Below, piece after piece: positions 40,795 to 50,511 of a stretch of 64,000 nucleotides of DNA (position 1 is its first letter; each line of letters begins with the position of its first letter). This DNA is from Alterisphingorhabdus sp051668705. Its GTDB lineage: Bacteria; Pseudomonadota; Alphaproteobacteria; Sphingomonadales; Sphingomonadaceae. The translations under genes were made by a program, and so were the position numbers. The notes under the pieces are model-generated. The model did no database searches, was not told where the DNA came from, and saw nothing but the letters and a program-made list of their open reading frames with translations. The stretch lies in the NCBI RefSeq assembly GCF_051668705.1, contig NZ_CP196351.1, positions 2,232,001 to 2,296,000 on the forward strand, given 5' to 3'.

Positions 40795-42425
40795 TGACGG
40801 ACGCGATTGCCGATCACGATCAGATGGCCGAGCAATCCACAGAGATTGCAGACCCTTCCGTCGCTACACATAGGCTCCATCCCTTAAGCCTTGTTATAAA
40901 AACCATCGGCTTCTTGCCGCAAATGCTCTTCGGCAGCATTGCAGTCATGGCTTCTGTTGATGACAATATGGGGTGGCTTGTTGTTGGGTTGGCTTTGTTT
41001 GGCGGTTTTTGTATTTTTGTTATGATCGCTTGGTTACGTTGGCGCAAATTTACCTATGAGATCGCCCCAAATGAAGTCCGTATTCAAAGCGGAATCATCA
41101 GTAAAAATAACCGCTCTATCCCTTATGAGCGGATTCAAGACGTTAATATCGAACAAAAACTTATTGCCCGCATATTGGGTTTAGCGACGGTCACGTTGGA
41201 AACGGGCAGTGCTGGCAATGGCGATGATGGCAAATTAAATGCAGTCAAATTGACCCGAGCTGAGGAATTGCGCGACACCATTAAGGCACGCAAACGCGGC
41301 GTAGCGTTACCACTCGAAGGACAGGCTGTCGTACAAGATGATATTGCTGAACCAGAGACAGAACCATTATTCACAATGTCACCAAAACGGCTGCTTATCC
41401 TTGGCCTGTTCAGCTTTTCACTGGCGGTTTTTGCGTTTGTTGCAGCGATATTCCAAAATCTTGACTTTCTAATCCCCGACAATCTGTTCAGCGTTGAAAA
41501 GCTGGCAAATGTTGCAGGTAATATTAAAGATGGGCCAAGTTCACGCGGCGAGGAATTTAAAAACGGATTTAAAGATGGATTTCAACAAGGCCTAAGCAGT
41601 CTTGGTATCGTTGGCCAAATTTTAACGGCGTTTGGAGGTCTTCTTGGCATCGTTGTTATTGGGCTAATTACAGGTATTATCACCGTTTTTGTTCGCGACT
41701 ATGGTTTCCGTCTGGATCGCACCGAAAACGGGTTCCGCCGTCGACGCGGCCTTTTCACGTTGACCGATATGGCAATGCCCTTGCACAGAGTGCAGACGGC
41801 GATACTTATCACAGGGCCAATACGCCGCATCTTTGGCTGGTATGCGCTGAAATTCCAATCCCTTGCCAGCGACGGCAAGAATGAAAGCGATCATGTTGTT
41901 GCGCCGCTGGCCAGAATAGACGAAGCCAGCGCCATAGCCTTAGAGCCAGGCATCAACATCGACATGCCAGCAGCCGCAATGCAACGTGTATCCCGCTCTC
42001 TATGGCTGGTTGGCGCAGTAATAGCCTTGGCCTTGACTATATTTGCGGCCAGCAATGCGGTCTTCTGGTCAGAAATATGGGGCTTCTCAGCAGTGGTTTT
42101 GCTATCACTCCCCGCTGCGCTGCACCTCTGGTTGCGCTGGCGGCACCATCATTTTTCTCTGACAGAGCAGTTTCTTTACATCCGGTCTGGCTATTGGTCG
42201 CAAAGACTGACCGCATTGCCACTGCGCAAAATCCAGTCAGTCGATATTACCGATAATTTCATCCAGCGCCCATTGGATGAAGTAAACCTCGTCTTTGGTA
42301 TAGCTGGCGGCTCCGGCATAGTGCCGCTGACACTGCATGCGATAGACCGCGAATTAGCAATATCGATGCGCAGCGAGATGTTAGCCCATATTGGGGCCAA
42401 GAAGTCAGCTATAGCAAAAGGCTGA
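40794..42425 (+). CDS. Multi-PH-domain membrane protein (YdbT type)
   Basis: The 543-residue product contains several bPH2 units, each recognisable by a pattern like FTYEIAPNEVRIQSGIISKNNRSIPYERIQDVNIEQ (around 86-121), DRTENGFRRRRGLFTLTDMAMPLHRVQT (around 310-337) and YIRSGYWSQRLTALPLRKIQSVDIT near 460-484, alternating with paired transmembrane helices (about 32-76, 198-225, 275-305 and 400-445). It starts with GTG at 40794 and is coupled to the YdbS-type gene. The architecture of two PH proteins in tandem is conserved. Its stop lies 4 bases from that of the convergent PhoD-type gene. The cellular role is unknown. Confidence 0.86.
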   Translation: MTDAIADHDQMAEQSTEIADPSVATHRLHPLSLVIKTIGFLPQMLFGSIAVMASVDDNMGWLVVGLALFGGFCIFVMIAWLRWRKFTYEIAPNEVRIQSGIISKNNRSIPYERIQDVNIEQKLIARILGLATVTLETGSAGNGDDGKLNAVKLTRAEELRDTIKARKRGVALPLEGQAVVQDDIAEPETEPLFTMSPKRLLILGLFSFSLAVFAFVAAIFQNLDFLIPDNLFSVEKLANVAGNIKDGPSSRGEEFKNGFKDGFQQGLSSLGIVGQILTAFGGLLGIVVIGLITGIITVFVRDYGFRLDRTENGFRRRRGLFTLTDMAMPLHRVQTAILITGPIRRIFGWYALKFQSLASDGKNESDHVVAPLARIDEASAIALEPGINIDMPAAAMQRVSRSLWLVGAVIALALTIFAASNAVFWSEIWGFSAVVLLSLPAALHLWLRWRHHHFSLTEQFLYIRSGYWSQRLTALPLRKIQSVDITDNFIQRPLDEVNLVFGIAGGSGIVPLTLHAIDRELAISMRSEMLAHIGAKKSAIAKG

Positions 42426-42429
42426 ACCT

Positions 42430-43650
42430 CTATTGTAATGCAGGAGCATCCTGACTGGTGAGCACATTGCCATCGGACTTAATCAGGCTGAGCTTCACAT
42501 TGCGTGCGGCCCAATCAATATCGATCTGACCAAAATTCTCATCTGCGAAAAAGCCGCCAACGCGGTGCTTATCTGGTTCACGGCTACCATTATCACCGCT
42601 GCCAAAGCTGAAGTTCAATGAGCTGGACGTCAATTCCCATAGCGGTTTGGATAAGCCAGTAACTTGCTTGCGATAAATGCCGCCCGCATGGCGGTCACCG
42701 GAAAACAATATGGCATTGTTGATCTTTTTGTCCGCAAGCATTTGGTAAAAACGCTTCTGCTCCAGCGGGAAGTTGGACCAGCTTTCATAATCATGGGCTT
42801 CTGTGATGACCTGAATGGAAGAGAATATCAGGCGCAAATCAGCAGGCTTGTTGAGTTCCTGCTCTAACCATGCCCATTGTGCATCGCCCAATATCGTCGC
42901 TTGTGGATCGGTATTTTCACCATAATTGCCTAACGGACGGCGATCAGGACTATAGGGCAATCTGGTCATATCCGAACGGAAAAACCGCGTATCTAGCGTT
43001 ATGATCTGTACGCGCTGCCCCTCTGGCCCAACCATATGACTTTCATAAATACCCGGCCGTGATTTCACGTCATCCGGCACATTCCAGAAATTTTCATAAA
43101 TGGTCTCGGCATATTCCTTAAAAGCGAATGTTCCGCCCGCATCATTGGCGCCATAATCATGGTCATCCCAGCTAGTGATCATCGGCGTCTTGGCGCGAAA
43201 TGCCTGAAATTCCGGTGCAGACGCTAGCTTGGCATAAGATGCTCGCAGGGCTGGCAGATCCGCCGCCCATGTTGACCCTGTGTCACCATAGACATTGTCC
43301 CCAATCGCCAAAAACAGGTCTGGACTGTTCTGCGATATGGTGTTCCAGAAAGTCTGTGGCCGGTTTTCCTGAATGCACGAACCAAAGGCAATACGGGTCA
43401 GAGCTTTGGAAGAATTAAGCTGAGCCATTGGGCCTGCATCAGGCAGTGACTGCTTTAGGCCTGCATAATAGCTGCGCAATGCCTCTGGCCCTGTGCCAGA
43501 TGGCTGTAACGCGGTTGTCTGTGCTTCCAACGGAGCTGGCGTGACGACAATATCAGCCGCCGCAGAGGCGCCACCACCATTGGCCGAACATGCAGCTAAT
43601 GGGAGGGCCATTGTCAGAATAGGGAGTGTTGCACGGAAGAAAGAGGTCAT
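42430..43650 (-). CDS. PhoD-type alkaline phosphatase/phosphodiesterase, lipoprotein
   Basis: The 406-residue product carries a lipoprotein signal with Cys21 in LPLAAC. The catalytic domain is a PhoD-like metallophosphatase: GSCIQ at 90-94, GDNVYGD at 117-123, WDDHDYGAND at 161-170 and FSGDRHAGG at 316-324 provide the metal ligands of the Fe/Ca centre. Members hydrolyse phosphate mono- and diesters to release phosphate outside the cytoplasm. The frame extends upstream to 43767, but that part has no signal sequence, so the ATG at 43650 is preferred. No Tat twin-arginine motif is seen, unlike many PhoD proteins. It is divergent from the DUF885 gene. Confidence 0.87.
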   Translation of the reverse strand: MTSFFRATLPILTMALPLAACSANGGGASAAADIVVTPAPLEAQTTALQPSGTGPEALRSYYAGLKQSLPDAGPMAQLNSSKALTRIAFGSCIQENRPQTFWNTISQNSPDLFLAIGDNVYGDTGSTWAADLPALRASYAKLASAPEFQAFRAKTPMITSWDDHDYGANDAGGTFAFKEYAETIYENFWNVPDDVKSRPGIYESHMVGPEGQRVQIITLDTRFFRSDMTRLPYSPDRRPLGNYGENTDPQATILGDAQWAWLEQELNKPADLRLIFSSIQVITEAHDYESWSNFPLEQKRFYQMLADKKINNAILFSGDRHAGGIYRKQVTGLSKPLWELTSSSLNFSFGSGDNGSREPDKHRVGGFFADENFGQIDIDWAARNVKLSLIKSDGNVLTSQDAPALQ

Positions 43651-43845
43651 ATCACAGCCTTTGTTGCAAAATCTATTGTCAGCATTAGCGCACATTGATG
43701 ACAGTTTCACGATAAATTCCATGCAATTTGTGGTGGTGACAGCTGACCACATAAACGCAGCCAACAACCTATTTCTTTTACTGGATAATCACAGATAGTC
43801 TGTTTAGTCTCTGCGCAACATAATCATTAGTAAGAGAGACATGCC

Positions 43846-45660
43846 ATGCCGCTGCCATCTGTTAATTTTTCACATGCTTTCAAACCCAAAAAAGCCAGAT
43901 GGGTGATGCGCGCCAATATGGCCATGGTCAGCGCGGTGGCGCTTGCTCTTTCCGCGCCGCTCTTGGCCGCGCCGTCAGATGATCTTAACAGCCTGATCGA
44001 TGATTATTGGGCTTATGTGCTGGACCAGAATCCGACTTTGGCATCATCGCTCGACATTGCAGAGGCCAATGGCAAGGTGGCGAGTTACACGCTGGAAACG
44101 CAAGATGCCCAGGCTGAACAAGCGTCGGTTTTGCTCAAAAGACTGGAAGCGATTGATGAAGCCAGCCTGACAGCAGCAGAGAAAGTGAATTACGGCATTT
44201 TGCGCCGGACGTTGCAGCAGACAATAGAGGCCAATCAATATGGCCAGCGCGTTATTAACTTCACCAATCGCAGTGGCTGGCATCAGAATTTTGCTGGGCT
44301 TGCCAACAATTTGCCCTTTCGTAACGCGGCAGATTTTCAGAGCTATAATAACCGCCTAAAGCAATATGCAAAGGTGAATGACGAAGCCATTGCGGTTGCG
44401 AATGAAGCCATTAAAGGCGGCTATACCCTGCCCTGTGTAGCGATTGAAAATTACGAAGATTCGATCACCGGATTGATCGTTGAAGATGCGAAGGAATCGC
44501 GTTTTTATGCGCCCTATAAGCGCAATAAACCGGCGACCATGGACCAAGAAGATTTTGAGGGACTGGCAAGCCAAGCCGAAGTGACCATCAACGCCCTTAT
44601 TCGTCCGGCATTACAGAAACATTATGACTGGTATGTTGGCGAATATAAACCCGCATGCGCAAAAGCACCAGGTGTCTCTGCACAGCCGGGCGGCGATGAT
44701 TATTATGCCTTCCGCATCCGCCAAATGACCACCACGGATTTGAGCGCTGATGAAGTGCACAATATCGGCCTGTCAGAAGTTGCCCGCATTCGCGCCGAAA
44801 TGGAAGAGGTCTCAGCAGAGGCCGGCTTTGATACCCGCGAAGCGTTTATCGAGGAGCTGCGCACCAATCCAAAATATTATGCCAAAACACCTGAAGAACT
44901 GCTCGAAAAAGTGGCGCGGGTCACCAAGATTATCGACGGTCAGATGCCATCACTTTTCGGCCGTTTGCCACGCTTGCCTTATGGCATTAAGGAAATTCCG
45001 GCAGAAATTGCCGAAGGCACGACGACAGCCTATTATAATCCTGGATCACCCGAAATTGGCATTGCCGGCAATTATTATGTGAACACCTCAAAACTAGATC
45101 AGCGCCCATTTTGGGAAATTCCGGCGCTCAGCGTGCATGAAGGCGTGCCCGGTCACCATCACCAAATCGCTTTGCAGCAAGAGCTGGAGATCCCGCAATT
45201 CCGCAAATATGGTGCTTTTTTCACCGCCTTTGTCGAAGGCTGGGGCTTATATTCGGAGCGTCTGGGCATTGAGATGGGTCTGTATGACACACCCGCCAAA
45301 AATATGGGCCGCTTATCCTATGAAATGTGGCGCGCTTGCCGCTTGGTTGTCGATACTGGCATCCATTCCAAAGGCTGGAGCAAGCAAAAGGCCATTGACT
45401 ATATGCTCGATAACACTGCCCTGACTGAGGCCAATATTGAAGCCGAAGTGAACCGCTATATTAGCTGGCCCGGTCAGGCTTTGGCCTATAAATTGGGCGA
45501 GCTGAAAATTCGTGAATTGCGCACATTAGCGGAAAGCGAATTAGGCGCAGACTTTGATCTAAGATCCTTTCACGACACTGTTCTGGAACAAGGCTCAGTA
45601 CCGCTCGACGTGCTCGATGCTCATGTCAAAAACTGGATAGCATCACAAAAGGGCGGATAG
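43846..45660 (+). CDS. DUF885 family secreted metallohydrolase
   Basis: The 604-residue protein has a long N-terminal region with a hydrophobic signal core (MVSAVALALSAPLLAA, about residues 27-42) and a DUF885 domain. The metal-site motif HEGVPGHHHQ is at 431-440, giving His431, Glu432 and His437 as a variant HExxxxxH-type site like that in dipeptidyl or carboxypeptidase-related enzymes; DUF885 is structurally related to M2/M3/M32 gluzincins. FFTAFVEGWGLYSERLG follows near 462-478. It is probably a periplasmic peptidase. AGAGAG before the ATG at 43846 supports this start; later ATGs at 43906 and 43918 would shorten the n-region. The substrate is unknown. Confidence 0.87.
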   Translation: MPLPSVNFSHAFKPKKARWVMRANMAMVSAVALALSAPLLAAPSDDLNSLIDDYWAYVLDQNPTLASSLDIAEANGKVASYTLETQDAQAEQASVLLKRLEAIDEASLTAAEKVNYGILRRTLQQTIEANQYGQRVINFTNRSGWHQNFAGLANNLPFRNAADFQSYNNRLKQYAKVNDEAIAVANEAIKGGYTLPCVAIENYEDSITGLIVEDAKESRFYAPYKRNKPATMDQEDFEGLASQAEVTINALIRPALQKHYDWYVGEYKPACAKAPGVSAQPGGDDYYAFRIRQMTTTDLSADEVHNIGLSEVARIRAEMEEVSAEAGFDTREAFIEELRTNPKYYAKTPEELLEKVARVTKIIDGQMPSLFGRLPRLPYGIKEIPAEIAEGTTTAYYNPGSPEIGIAGNYYVNTSKLDQRPFWEIPALSVHEGVPGHHHQIALQQELEIPQFRKYGAFFTAFVEGWGLYSERLGIEMGLYDTPAKNMGRLSYEMWRACRLVVDTGIHSKGWSKQKAIDYMLDNTALTEANIEAEVNRYISWPGQALAYKLGELKIRELRTLAESELGADFDLRSFHDTVLEQGSVPLDVLDAHVKNWIASQKGG

Positions 45661-45696
45661 TGCAGCCATTGTGGTTGCTACAATTATGTTAGAGCA

Positions 45697-45718
45697 AAGA
45701 AACGCTAAGGCGTTTGCG
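45697..45718 (-). terminator. Weak hairpin terminator for the minus-strand unknown gene
   Basis: On the minus strand AAACGC pairs with GCGTTT around CTTA, followed by CTTTG. It lies a few bases beyond the stop of the gene at 45723, between convergent genes. The stem is short, so confidence is low. Confidence 0.4.
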
Positions 45719-45722
45719 ATAA

Positions 45723-46328
45723 TTAGAATTGCGGTGGGGGAGGAAGATCGCGCTCCTCCTCAACAGCGAAGGAATCGCTCTCGCCGCGAGCTGCGCGCTC
45801 TTCTGCCTCACGCGCCAGACGCGCATTTTCTGAAGCCCGCTCTAGCTCTGCGGCCTGAATAAGCGCTGCCTCTTCATCAATTTTGGCCAGGCGCTTTTGA
45901 CGCTCTTCCTCAATCAGCTTGCCAACCTGCTTGTCAGGGCTATTCTTGCGTTCTGCCACCTGATCATTGATGAAACGCGTTGTACAACCCAAAGCGCCAG
46001 CCGGTCCTACTGCGGAACAGCTGCCAATGCCATTGGCGCCGACATCCTGAAAACCCTTAACCCTCTCAGTCCACGCCTGATTAGCAGGCTTATTAGGGTC
46101 ATTACGGCGATTTTGCGGAATACGATAAGGCTCTTCGTTAATGGCGCAAACAACGATGACAGTCTCCGACTCTTCGGACTTATCGCAGCTTTCGCCTTCC
46201 TCGATATATTTGGTGATAATGGTTTCATTGGCGGAAACCGTATCTTGCGCAAATGCAGGCACCCCGCCCAATGAAAGCGTACAAAGAGCCAAAATTCCGA
46301 CACTATGCATTGCTAATATAGTTTTCAT
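45723..46328 (-). CDS. Secreted protein of unknown function with Cys-rich N-terminal part and Glu/Ala/Arg-rich coiled C-terminus
   Basis: The 201-residue product has a signal peptide (core LALCTLSLGG, cleavage after AFA at about residue 27). The mature N-terminal part has two cysteines about 16 apart in SCDKSEES...VVCAINEEPYRIP, and a pair in GSCSAVGPAGALGCT. Residues about 110-195 are highly charged and helical (EEERQKRLAKIDEEAALI and repeats of Ala, Glu and Arg), likely a coiled coil, ending in PPPPQF. Related small secreted proteins with this VVCA...YRIP pattern occur in sphingomonads, without known function. I chose the ATG at 46328 because the signal peptide begins there; the frame opens at 46397. 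It may be cotranscribed with coq7, dsbB and ctpA only if read-through occurs. Confidence 0.75.
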   Translation of the reverse strand: MKTILAMHSVGILALCTLSLGGVPAFAQDTVSANETIITKYIEEGESCDKSEESETVIVVCAINEEPYRIPQNRRNDPNKPANQAWTERVKGFQDVGANGIGSCSAVGPAGALGCTTRFINDQVAERKNSPDKQVGKLIEEERQKRLAKIDEEAALIQAAELERASENARLAREAEERAARGESDSFAVEEERDLPPPPQF

Positions 46329-46418
46329 ATCTGGGTATCCCTGTTCATTCTTTGCCATCATAGACCGCATCGTGTGAATAACAACTGAAGCAAACATGCT
46401 CGCTTAAATGCTTAGCCG

Positions 46419-46952
46419 TCAAATGCGCTTGGATATGGCAATTGCGGCCTTACATCCCAAACGGATCACACCGCTCATCAATGGATAGGCCGGTGCTTTT
46501 TCAGCGCCCTGCTCCAATGCTTCTGCTTTATGCTCCAGCTCTTCTGCCTGAAACTGCCTTATAGCATCGGATAATTCTGGATCGTCTTCACCAAGGGCAT
46601 CAAGCTGTTCCTGATAATGTTTGTCGATCTCTGTTTCCACCGCAACGGTGCAAGCCATGGCTGCTTCCGGCCCAATCAAGGCCGTTGCAGCTCCCAGACC
46701 AAAACCCGCTACATCCCAAAACGGTTGTAACGCAGTTGGACGTACACCGCGTTTGGCAATCAGATTATCGAAAAACTCGCGATGCTTTTCTTCCTGCTCC
46801 GCCATGGCGGCAATGGTGTTTGATGACGGGTGACGATTGCCCAAAATGGCGAGTTGCCCCTGATAAATCCGCGTCGCGCCAAATTCACCGGCTTGGTCAA
46901 CGCGGATCATCGATTCAATATCTTTGTCTAACGGCTTTTTGCCTTGGGGCAT
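46419..46952 (-). CDS. coq7: Demethoxyubiquinone hydroxylase Coq7 (UbiF-equivalent)
   Basis: Coq7 hydroxylates 5-demethoxyubiquinone in ubiquinone synthesis, replacing the flavin enzyme UbiF in many alphaproteobacteria. The 177-residue protein is a carboxylate-bridged diiron enzyme: Glu23 (VDQAGEFGA), Glu54 and His57 (EQEEKHRE), Glu106 (AVETEID) and Glu138 and His141 (AEELEHKAE). Its ATG at 46952 overlaps the dsbB stop (TAATG), so translation is coupled; the frame runs to 47057 but the extra residues are inside dsbB. Alkaline residues and length match the family. Pairs with ubiG at 36.7 kb in the same pathway. Confidence 0.95.
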   Translation of the reverse strand: MPQGKKPLDKDIESMIRVDQAGEFGATRIYQGQLAILGNRHPSSNTIAAMAEQEEKHREFFDNLIAKRGVRPTALQPFWDVAGFGLGAATALIGPEAAMACTVAVETEIDKHYQEQLDALGEDDPELSDAIRQFQAEELEHKAEALEQGAEKAPAYPLMSGVIRLGCKAAIAISKRI

Positions 46953-47446
46953 TAATGCGTTCCTTTTCGCCTTATCATTACGATTGAAATGGCGATCGCA
47001 CCACCAACAGACAAGAGGAAATTGAAACCAGCGAGCGAAATGCCAAACAAATCCCAAGGCGTAACATCACAGCGGATAAGCGGTGTGTTCAAAATGGCCT
47101 GTAATGTTTCTTCCGCACTCAGCCCCTGCTCGGAAGCCGAGGCGCAGCTGGTAAGACCTTCCCACCAACCATATTCTACGCCGGCATGAAAACCACCGAT
47201 CATGCCCGAGATACATATCGCCAATACAGCAAGGCCGGTGAACAAATTGGCCAATGCTTCTCTATGTGCTTTGGCCAGCACCATGCCGAGCAGTGCCAGC
47301 ACAATAGCGCTATAATGCGGCCAGCGTTGCCACATGCACATCTCGCATGGGAAAAGACCGAAACCATATTGACTAATCAAAGCTCCGACAATCAGAGCAA
47401 GGGGCAGACAAAATGCCATCCACCGGGCCATAGTCATGCGTGCCAT
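46952..47446 (-). CDS. dsbB: Disulfide bond formation protein B
   Basis: DsbB reoxidises DsbA in the periplasm and passes electrons to ubiquinone. The 164-residue inner-membrane protein has four helices and both redox pairs: Cys34-Cys37 in PCEMCMWQRWP and Cys101 with Cys126 in the second periplasmic loop. Linking dsbB to coq7 in one operon joins the quinone-consuming enzyme with a quinone biosynthesis step, a link known from other sphingomonads to my knowledge. It lies 33 bases after ctpA on the same strand. Identification is firm; which DsbA it serves is not visible here. Confidence 0.94.
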   Translation of the reverse strand: MARMTMARWMAFCLPLALIVGALISQYGFGLFPCEMCMWQRWPHYSAIVLALLGMVLAKAHREALANLFTGLAVLAICISGMIGGFHAGVEYGWWEGLTSCASASEQGLSAEETLQAILNTPLIRCDVTPWDLFGISLAGFNFLLSVGGAIAISIVMIRRKGTH

Positions 47447-47479
47447 TATGATTGCAATACCTTGATTGCTATAAACAGA

Positions 47480-48841
47480 TTAATTGCGTGCACTTGGTTC
47501 AGGGTTAAGCCCTGCTAAGCGCGCGCTGGCCTCCGTAGTACGGGCAATGGTTTCCAGAGCATAATGCAATTGGAAGTCTTCTATCCCCTTCGCCTCAAGT
47601 TGTTCCAGGGTCAAAGAAAAACGCGGATCTTTAATCTCATCATCCTCAAGAACTGCATCATCGACACTTGATTCATTTACCAAATGTCCTCGCAAGTCTG
47701 ATTCGCGTAATTTTATACGCGTTTTATAATCGGGGTCGCTCAATTGCGGTACTGTAATGTCAGGCGTAATCCCGCCTTCCTGAACCGAGCGGCCGCTTGG
47801 TGTAAAATACCGTGCCGTTGTTAATTTCAGGGCCGTAGTGCGCGACAATGGCAGCAATGTCTGTACAGAACCTTTGCCAAAACTTGTCTCTCCCATGATA
47901 AGGGCGCGGTTATGGTCTTTCAAAGCACCGGCCACAATTTCCGAAGCCGAAGCAGAACCTGAGTCTACCAGAACGATGACAGGCAGATTGCGAGCATAAT
48001 CACCAGGCCGCGCAAAGAAACGCTCCGTATCGCCCCGGCGACGGCCACGCTGAGAGACAATTTCTCCACGATCAAGGAACACATCACTTACCGACACAGC
48101 TTCATCCAACAGACCGCCCGGATTAGAGCGCAGGTCAAGAACATAGCCATCAGGCTTTCCGCCCAATGATGATTCAATATCTTTCATCGCCCGGATAAGG
48201 TCATTACCGACATCAGCCGTGAAACTGGAAATACCTATAACACCAATATTATTTTGAATTTCCCAACGCACTGGCTTTAAATCAATAATCTCACGCGTAA
48301 TATCAACATCAAAAGGCTGATCGCGGCCAGGGCGCACAATAGTGAGGTTCAATGATGTTCCTGGCGCACCACGCATGGCATCTACAGCATCATCAAGCGT
48401 ACCACCAACAATGAAACGGCCGTCTATATGGGTAATAAAGTCACCTGATTTTATACCAGCCCTATCCGCAGGTGTGTCACGCGTAGGCGCAACCACTTTG
48501 ACGGCGCCTTCTTCAGCCACAACTGAAAGGCCAATACCGCCATAAGTCCCCTCGGTCTGTGTGCGAAGATTTTCAAAGTCGCGAGCATCAAGAAAGCTGC
48601 TATGCGGGTCGAGACTGGCCAGCATGCCGTCAATCGCGCCGCGCAACAGTTTTTCGTCGTCCACATCCTCAACATAATCAGAGCGCACGCGTGACATTAC
48701 GGTGAAAAATTCTTCCATGCCGTCATAAGAGCGCGCATCAACCGCAGATAAAGCTGCTGTCGACGCAGGGATCATCGCAACGCCCGTAACCAACAAAGTG
48801 GCGCTTAACAGATTGGAACGAAAATGCCGGGAGAAAACCAT
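47480..48841 (-). CDS. S41 family C-terminal processing protease (CtpA type)
   Basis: The 453-residue protein has an N-terminal signal or anchor (about residues 10-32), a PDZ domain (about 100-175, with GGIGLSVVAEEGAVKVVAPTRDTPADRAGIKSGD-like order beginning near 101), and the S41 catalytic core with the serine motif GSASASE at 295-301 and Lys323 in FGKGSVQT. Such proteases trim or degrade periplasmic cell-wall enzymes and misassembled proteins, recognising C-terminal tails through the PDZ domain. It is the first gene of the minus-strand group ctpA-dsbB-coq7 and is separated from mnmA by about 260 bases. Confidence 0.93.
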   Translation of the reverse strand: MVFSRHFRSNLLSATLLVTGVAMIPASTAALSAVDARSYDGMEEFFTVMSRVRSDYVEDVDDEKLLRGAIDGMLASLDPHSSFLDARDFENLRTQTEGTYGGIGLSVVAEEGAVKVVAPTRDTPADRAGIKSGDFITHIDGRFIVGGTLDDAVDAMRGAPGTSLNLTIVRPGRDQPFDVDITREIIDLKPVRWEIQNNIGVIGISSFTADVGNDLIRAMKDIESSLGGKPDGYVLDLRSNPGGLLDEAVSVSDVFLDRGEIVSQRGRRRGDTERFFARPGDYARNLPVIVLVDSGSASASEIVAGALKDHNRALIMGETSFGKGSVQTLLPLSRTTALKLTTARYFTPSGRSVQEGGITPDITVPQLSDPDYKTRIKLRESDLRGHLVNESSVDDAVLEDDEIKDPRFSLTLEQLEAKGIEDFQLHYALETIARTTEASARLAGLNPEPSARN

Positions 48842-49102
48842 AATCCATCCTTATAACTTCTGCCAAAACCGTGAACTGAGCCATGAAAGACTTAGCCACA
48901 CATTACGGCATTTTTACGCCCTGCCAGTGCGCCAATGGGTGTGCACAAAAAACAGATTCGCTTTCCATTATGGCCTTAATAATGCGCGAATATCGTGCAA
49001 ATGCCAAGCTGGTTAACCTTGATATAATAATTGCTGAGCGAATATGAACAAAGGATGAGCCTTATCAGGGCAATTAATCGCAATAATTTTACCTGATAAA
49101 GG
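48842..49102. other. Intergenic region between mnmA and ctpA, with inverted repeat at the mnmA end
   Basis: This stretch carries the ctpA promoter region and the end of the mnmA transcript. At 49058-49104 AGCCTTATCAGG and CCTGATAAAGGCT form an imperfect inverted repeat with a 22-base A+T-rich loop that just overlaps the mnmA stop codon. It may be the mnmA terminator on the minus strand, although no T run follows. No ORF is convincing. Confidence 0.45.
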
Positions 49103-50281
49103 CTAGGCAACATCTGCCAAAAGCGCTTCATCCCACGCTTTACTGCGTTGAATCCAGCCGCCGCCCATAACTTGATCACCGCGATAGATAACAGCAGCCT
49201 GCCCCGGCGCTACGCCATATTCCGGATTGGTGAATACCAGCATGTCATTGTCGAGCGTGACAGGCACAGGCCGCGCTAATGAGCGGACCTTTGCACTAAG
49301 CGGCGCGTTTGCATCTTGCTCGCTGGCCAATTCCTCTGGCGTACAGCCTATCCAATTCCAGTCTGCAACTTCTGCTCCGCGCACTGCAAGCGCGGCCTTG
49401 GGGCCGACATAGACACGCCGCGTCGCTGCATCCAAGCGGATAACATAAAGTGGTTCGGGCTGGCCGCCAATATCAAGGCCGCGCCTTTGACCGACTGTAT
49501 AATGAATAAGGCCGCGATGCCGCCCCATGACACTGCCATCAATATGAACAATTTCGCCATCATGGTCCGCATCAGGGCGCACTTTGCGGACAATCTTCGC
49601 ATAGTCGCCATCGGGTACGAAGCAAATATCCTGACTGTCTGGCTTGCTGGCAACGATAAGGCCCATTTGCTGCGCTATTTCACGCACCATAGGCTTTGGC
49701 ATGCCGCCAAGCGGGAAACGCAGAAAGTCGAGCTGCTCATTGGTCGTGCCGAATAGGAAATAGCTTTGATCCCGCGCCGGGTCGAGCGCCCTGTGCAATT
49801 GGGACTCGCCTTTATCACCCACCATGCGTCGCACATAATGGCCAGTCGCCAGACAATCTGCACCAAGATCATGTGCCATTTTTAGCAAATCAGTGAATTT
49901 CACGCCCATATTGCACTGAACACAGGGTATCGGTGTGCGCCCTGCCATATATTCATCGGCAAAATTATCGACTACAGATTCGCGAAAGCGGCTTTCATGA
50001 TCAAAAACATAATGCGCAATGCCCAAACGGTCCGCTACAGCACGTGCATCACGTATATCTTGACCAGCGCAACATGATCCTGTCCGGTTCACTGCTTCGC
50101 CGTGATCGTATAATTGCAATGTAATACCAATGGTTTCAGCACCCGTCGCAGCGGCCAATGCAGCCACCACCGAAGAATCAACTCCGCCTGACATAGCAAC
50201 AACGATACGCTTGCCCGACATATCGTCACCAAGCTGAAAATCGGCCATCTGAAGAGCTTCTGAAGATAAATTGTCAAACAT
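49103..50281 (-). CDS. mnmA: tRNA-specific 2-thiouridylase MnmA
   Basis: MnmA adds sulfur at U34 of tRNA-Lys, -Glu and -Gln using ATP and persulfide sulfur. The 392-residue protein has the PP-loop SGGVDSS at 31-37, the first catalytic cysteine Cys120 in GRTPIPCVQCN (with Cys123), and the second, Cys220, in DSQDICFVPDGDY. A C-terminal RNA-binding barrel ends in ADVA. Length fits the family plus a short N-terminal extension. It is divergent from the ORF upstream of sciP. Identification is firm. Confidence 0.96.
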   Translation of the reverse strand: MFDNLSSEALQMADFQLGDDMSGKRIVVAMSGGVDSSVVAALAAATGAETIGITLQLYDHGEAVNRTGSCCAGQDIRDARAVADRLGIAHYVFDHESRFRESVVDNFADEYMAGRTPIPCVQCNMGVKFTDLLKMAHDLGADCLATGHYVRRMVGDKGESQLHRALDPARDQSYFLFGTTNEQLDFLRFPLGGMPKPMVREIAQQMGLIVASKPDSQDICFVPDGDYAKIVRKVRPDADHDGEIVHIDGSVMGRHRGLIHYTVGQRRGLDIGGQPEPLYVIRLDAATRRVYVGPKAALAVRGAEVADWNWIGCTPEELASEQDANAPLSAKVRSLARPVPVTLDNDMLVFTNPEYGVAPGQAAVIYRGDQVMGGGWIQRSKAWDEALLADVA

Positions 50282-50511
50282 TTGACACGTCCTTAGGGAA
50301 TTTTGACGGTGAGTGGAAGCCTCAAGCCAGGCAGCGCCTATATTGGCTGTTTGCCAGTATTTACAATGCTTACAGCCTCAATTTGGTAACCATAAGACCG
50401 GATTTCTCATGGCCAAATACGCCCAAATATTGCGAAAAATTAACTAAGGCTAACCAGCCGTTTATGCCGCCTTTACCTGTCTTTATATCATGCGAGTCTA
50501 AAAGCCTCTTC

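Noticed and set aside
45661..45722. Small gene between DUF885 and the minus-strand unknown gene
   Set aside because: Only a short hairpin is present; no start with a ribosome binding site.
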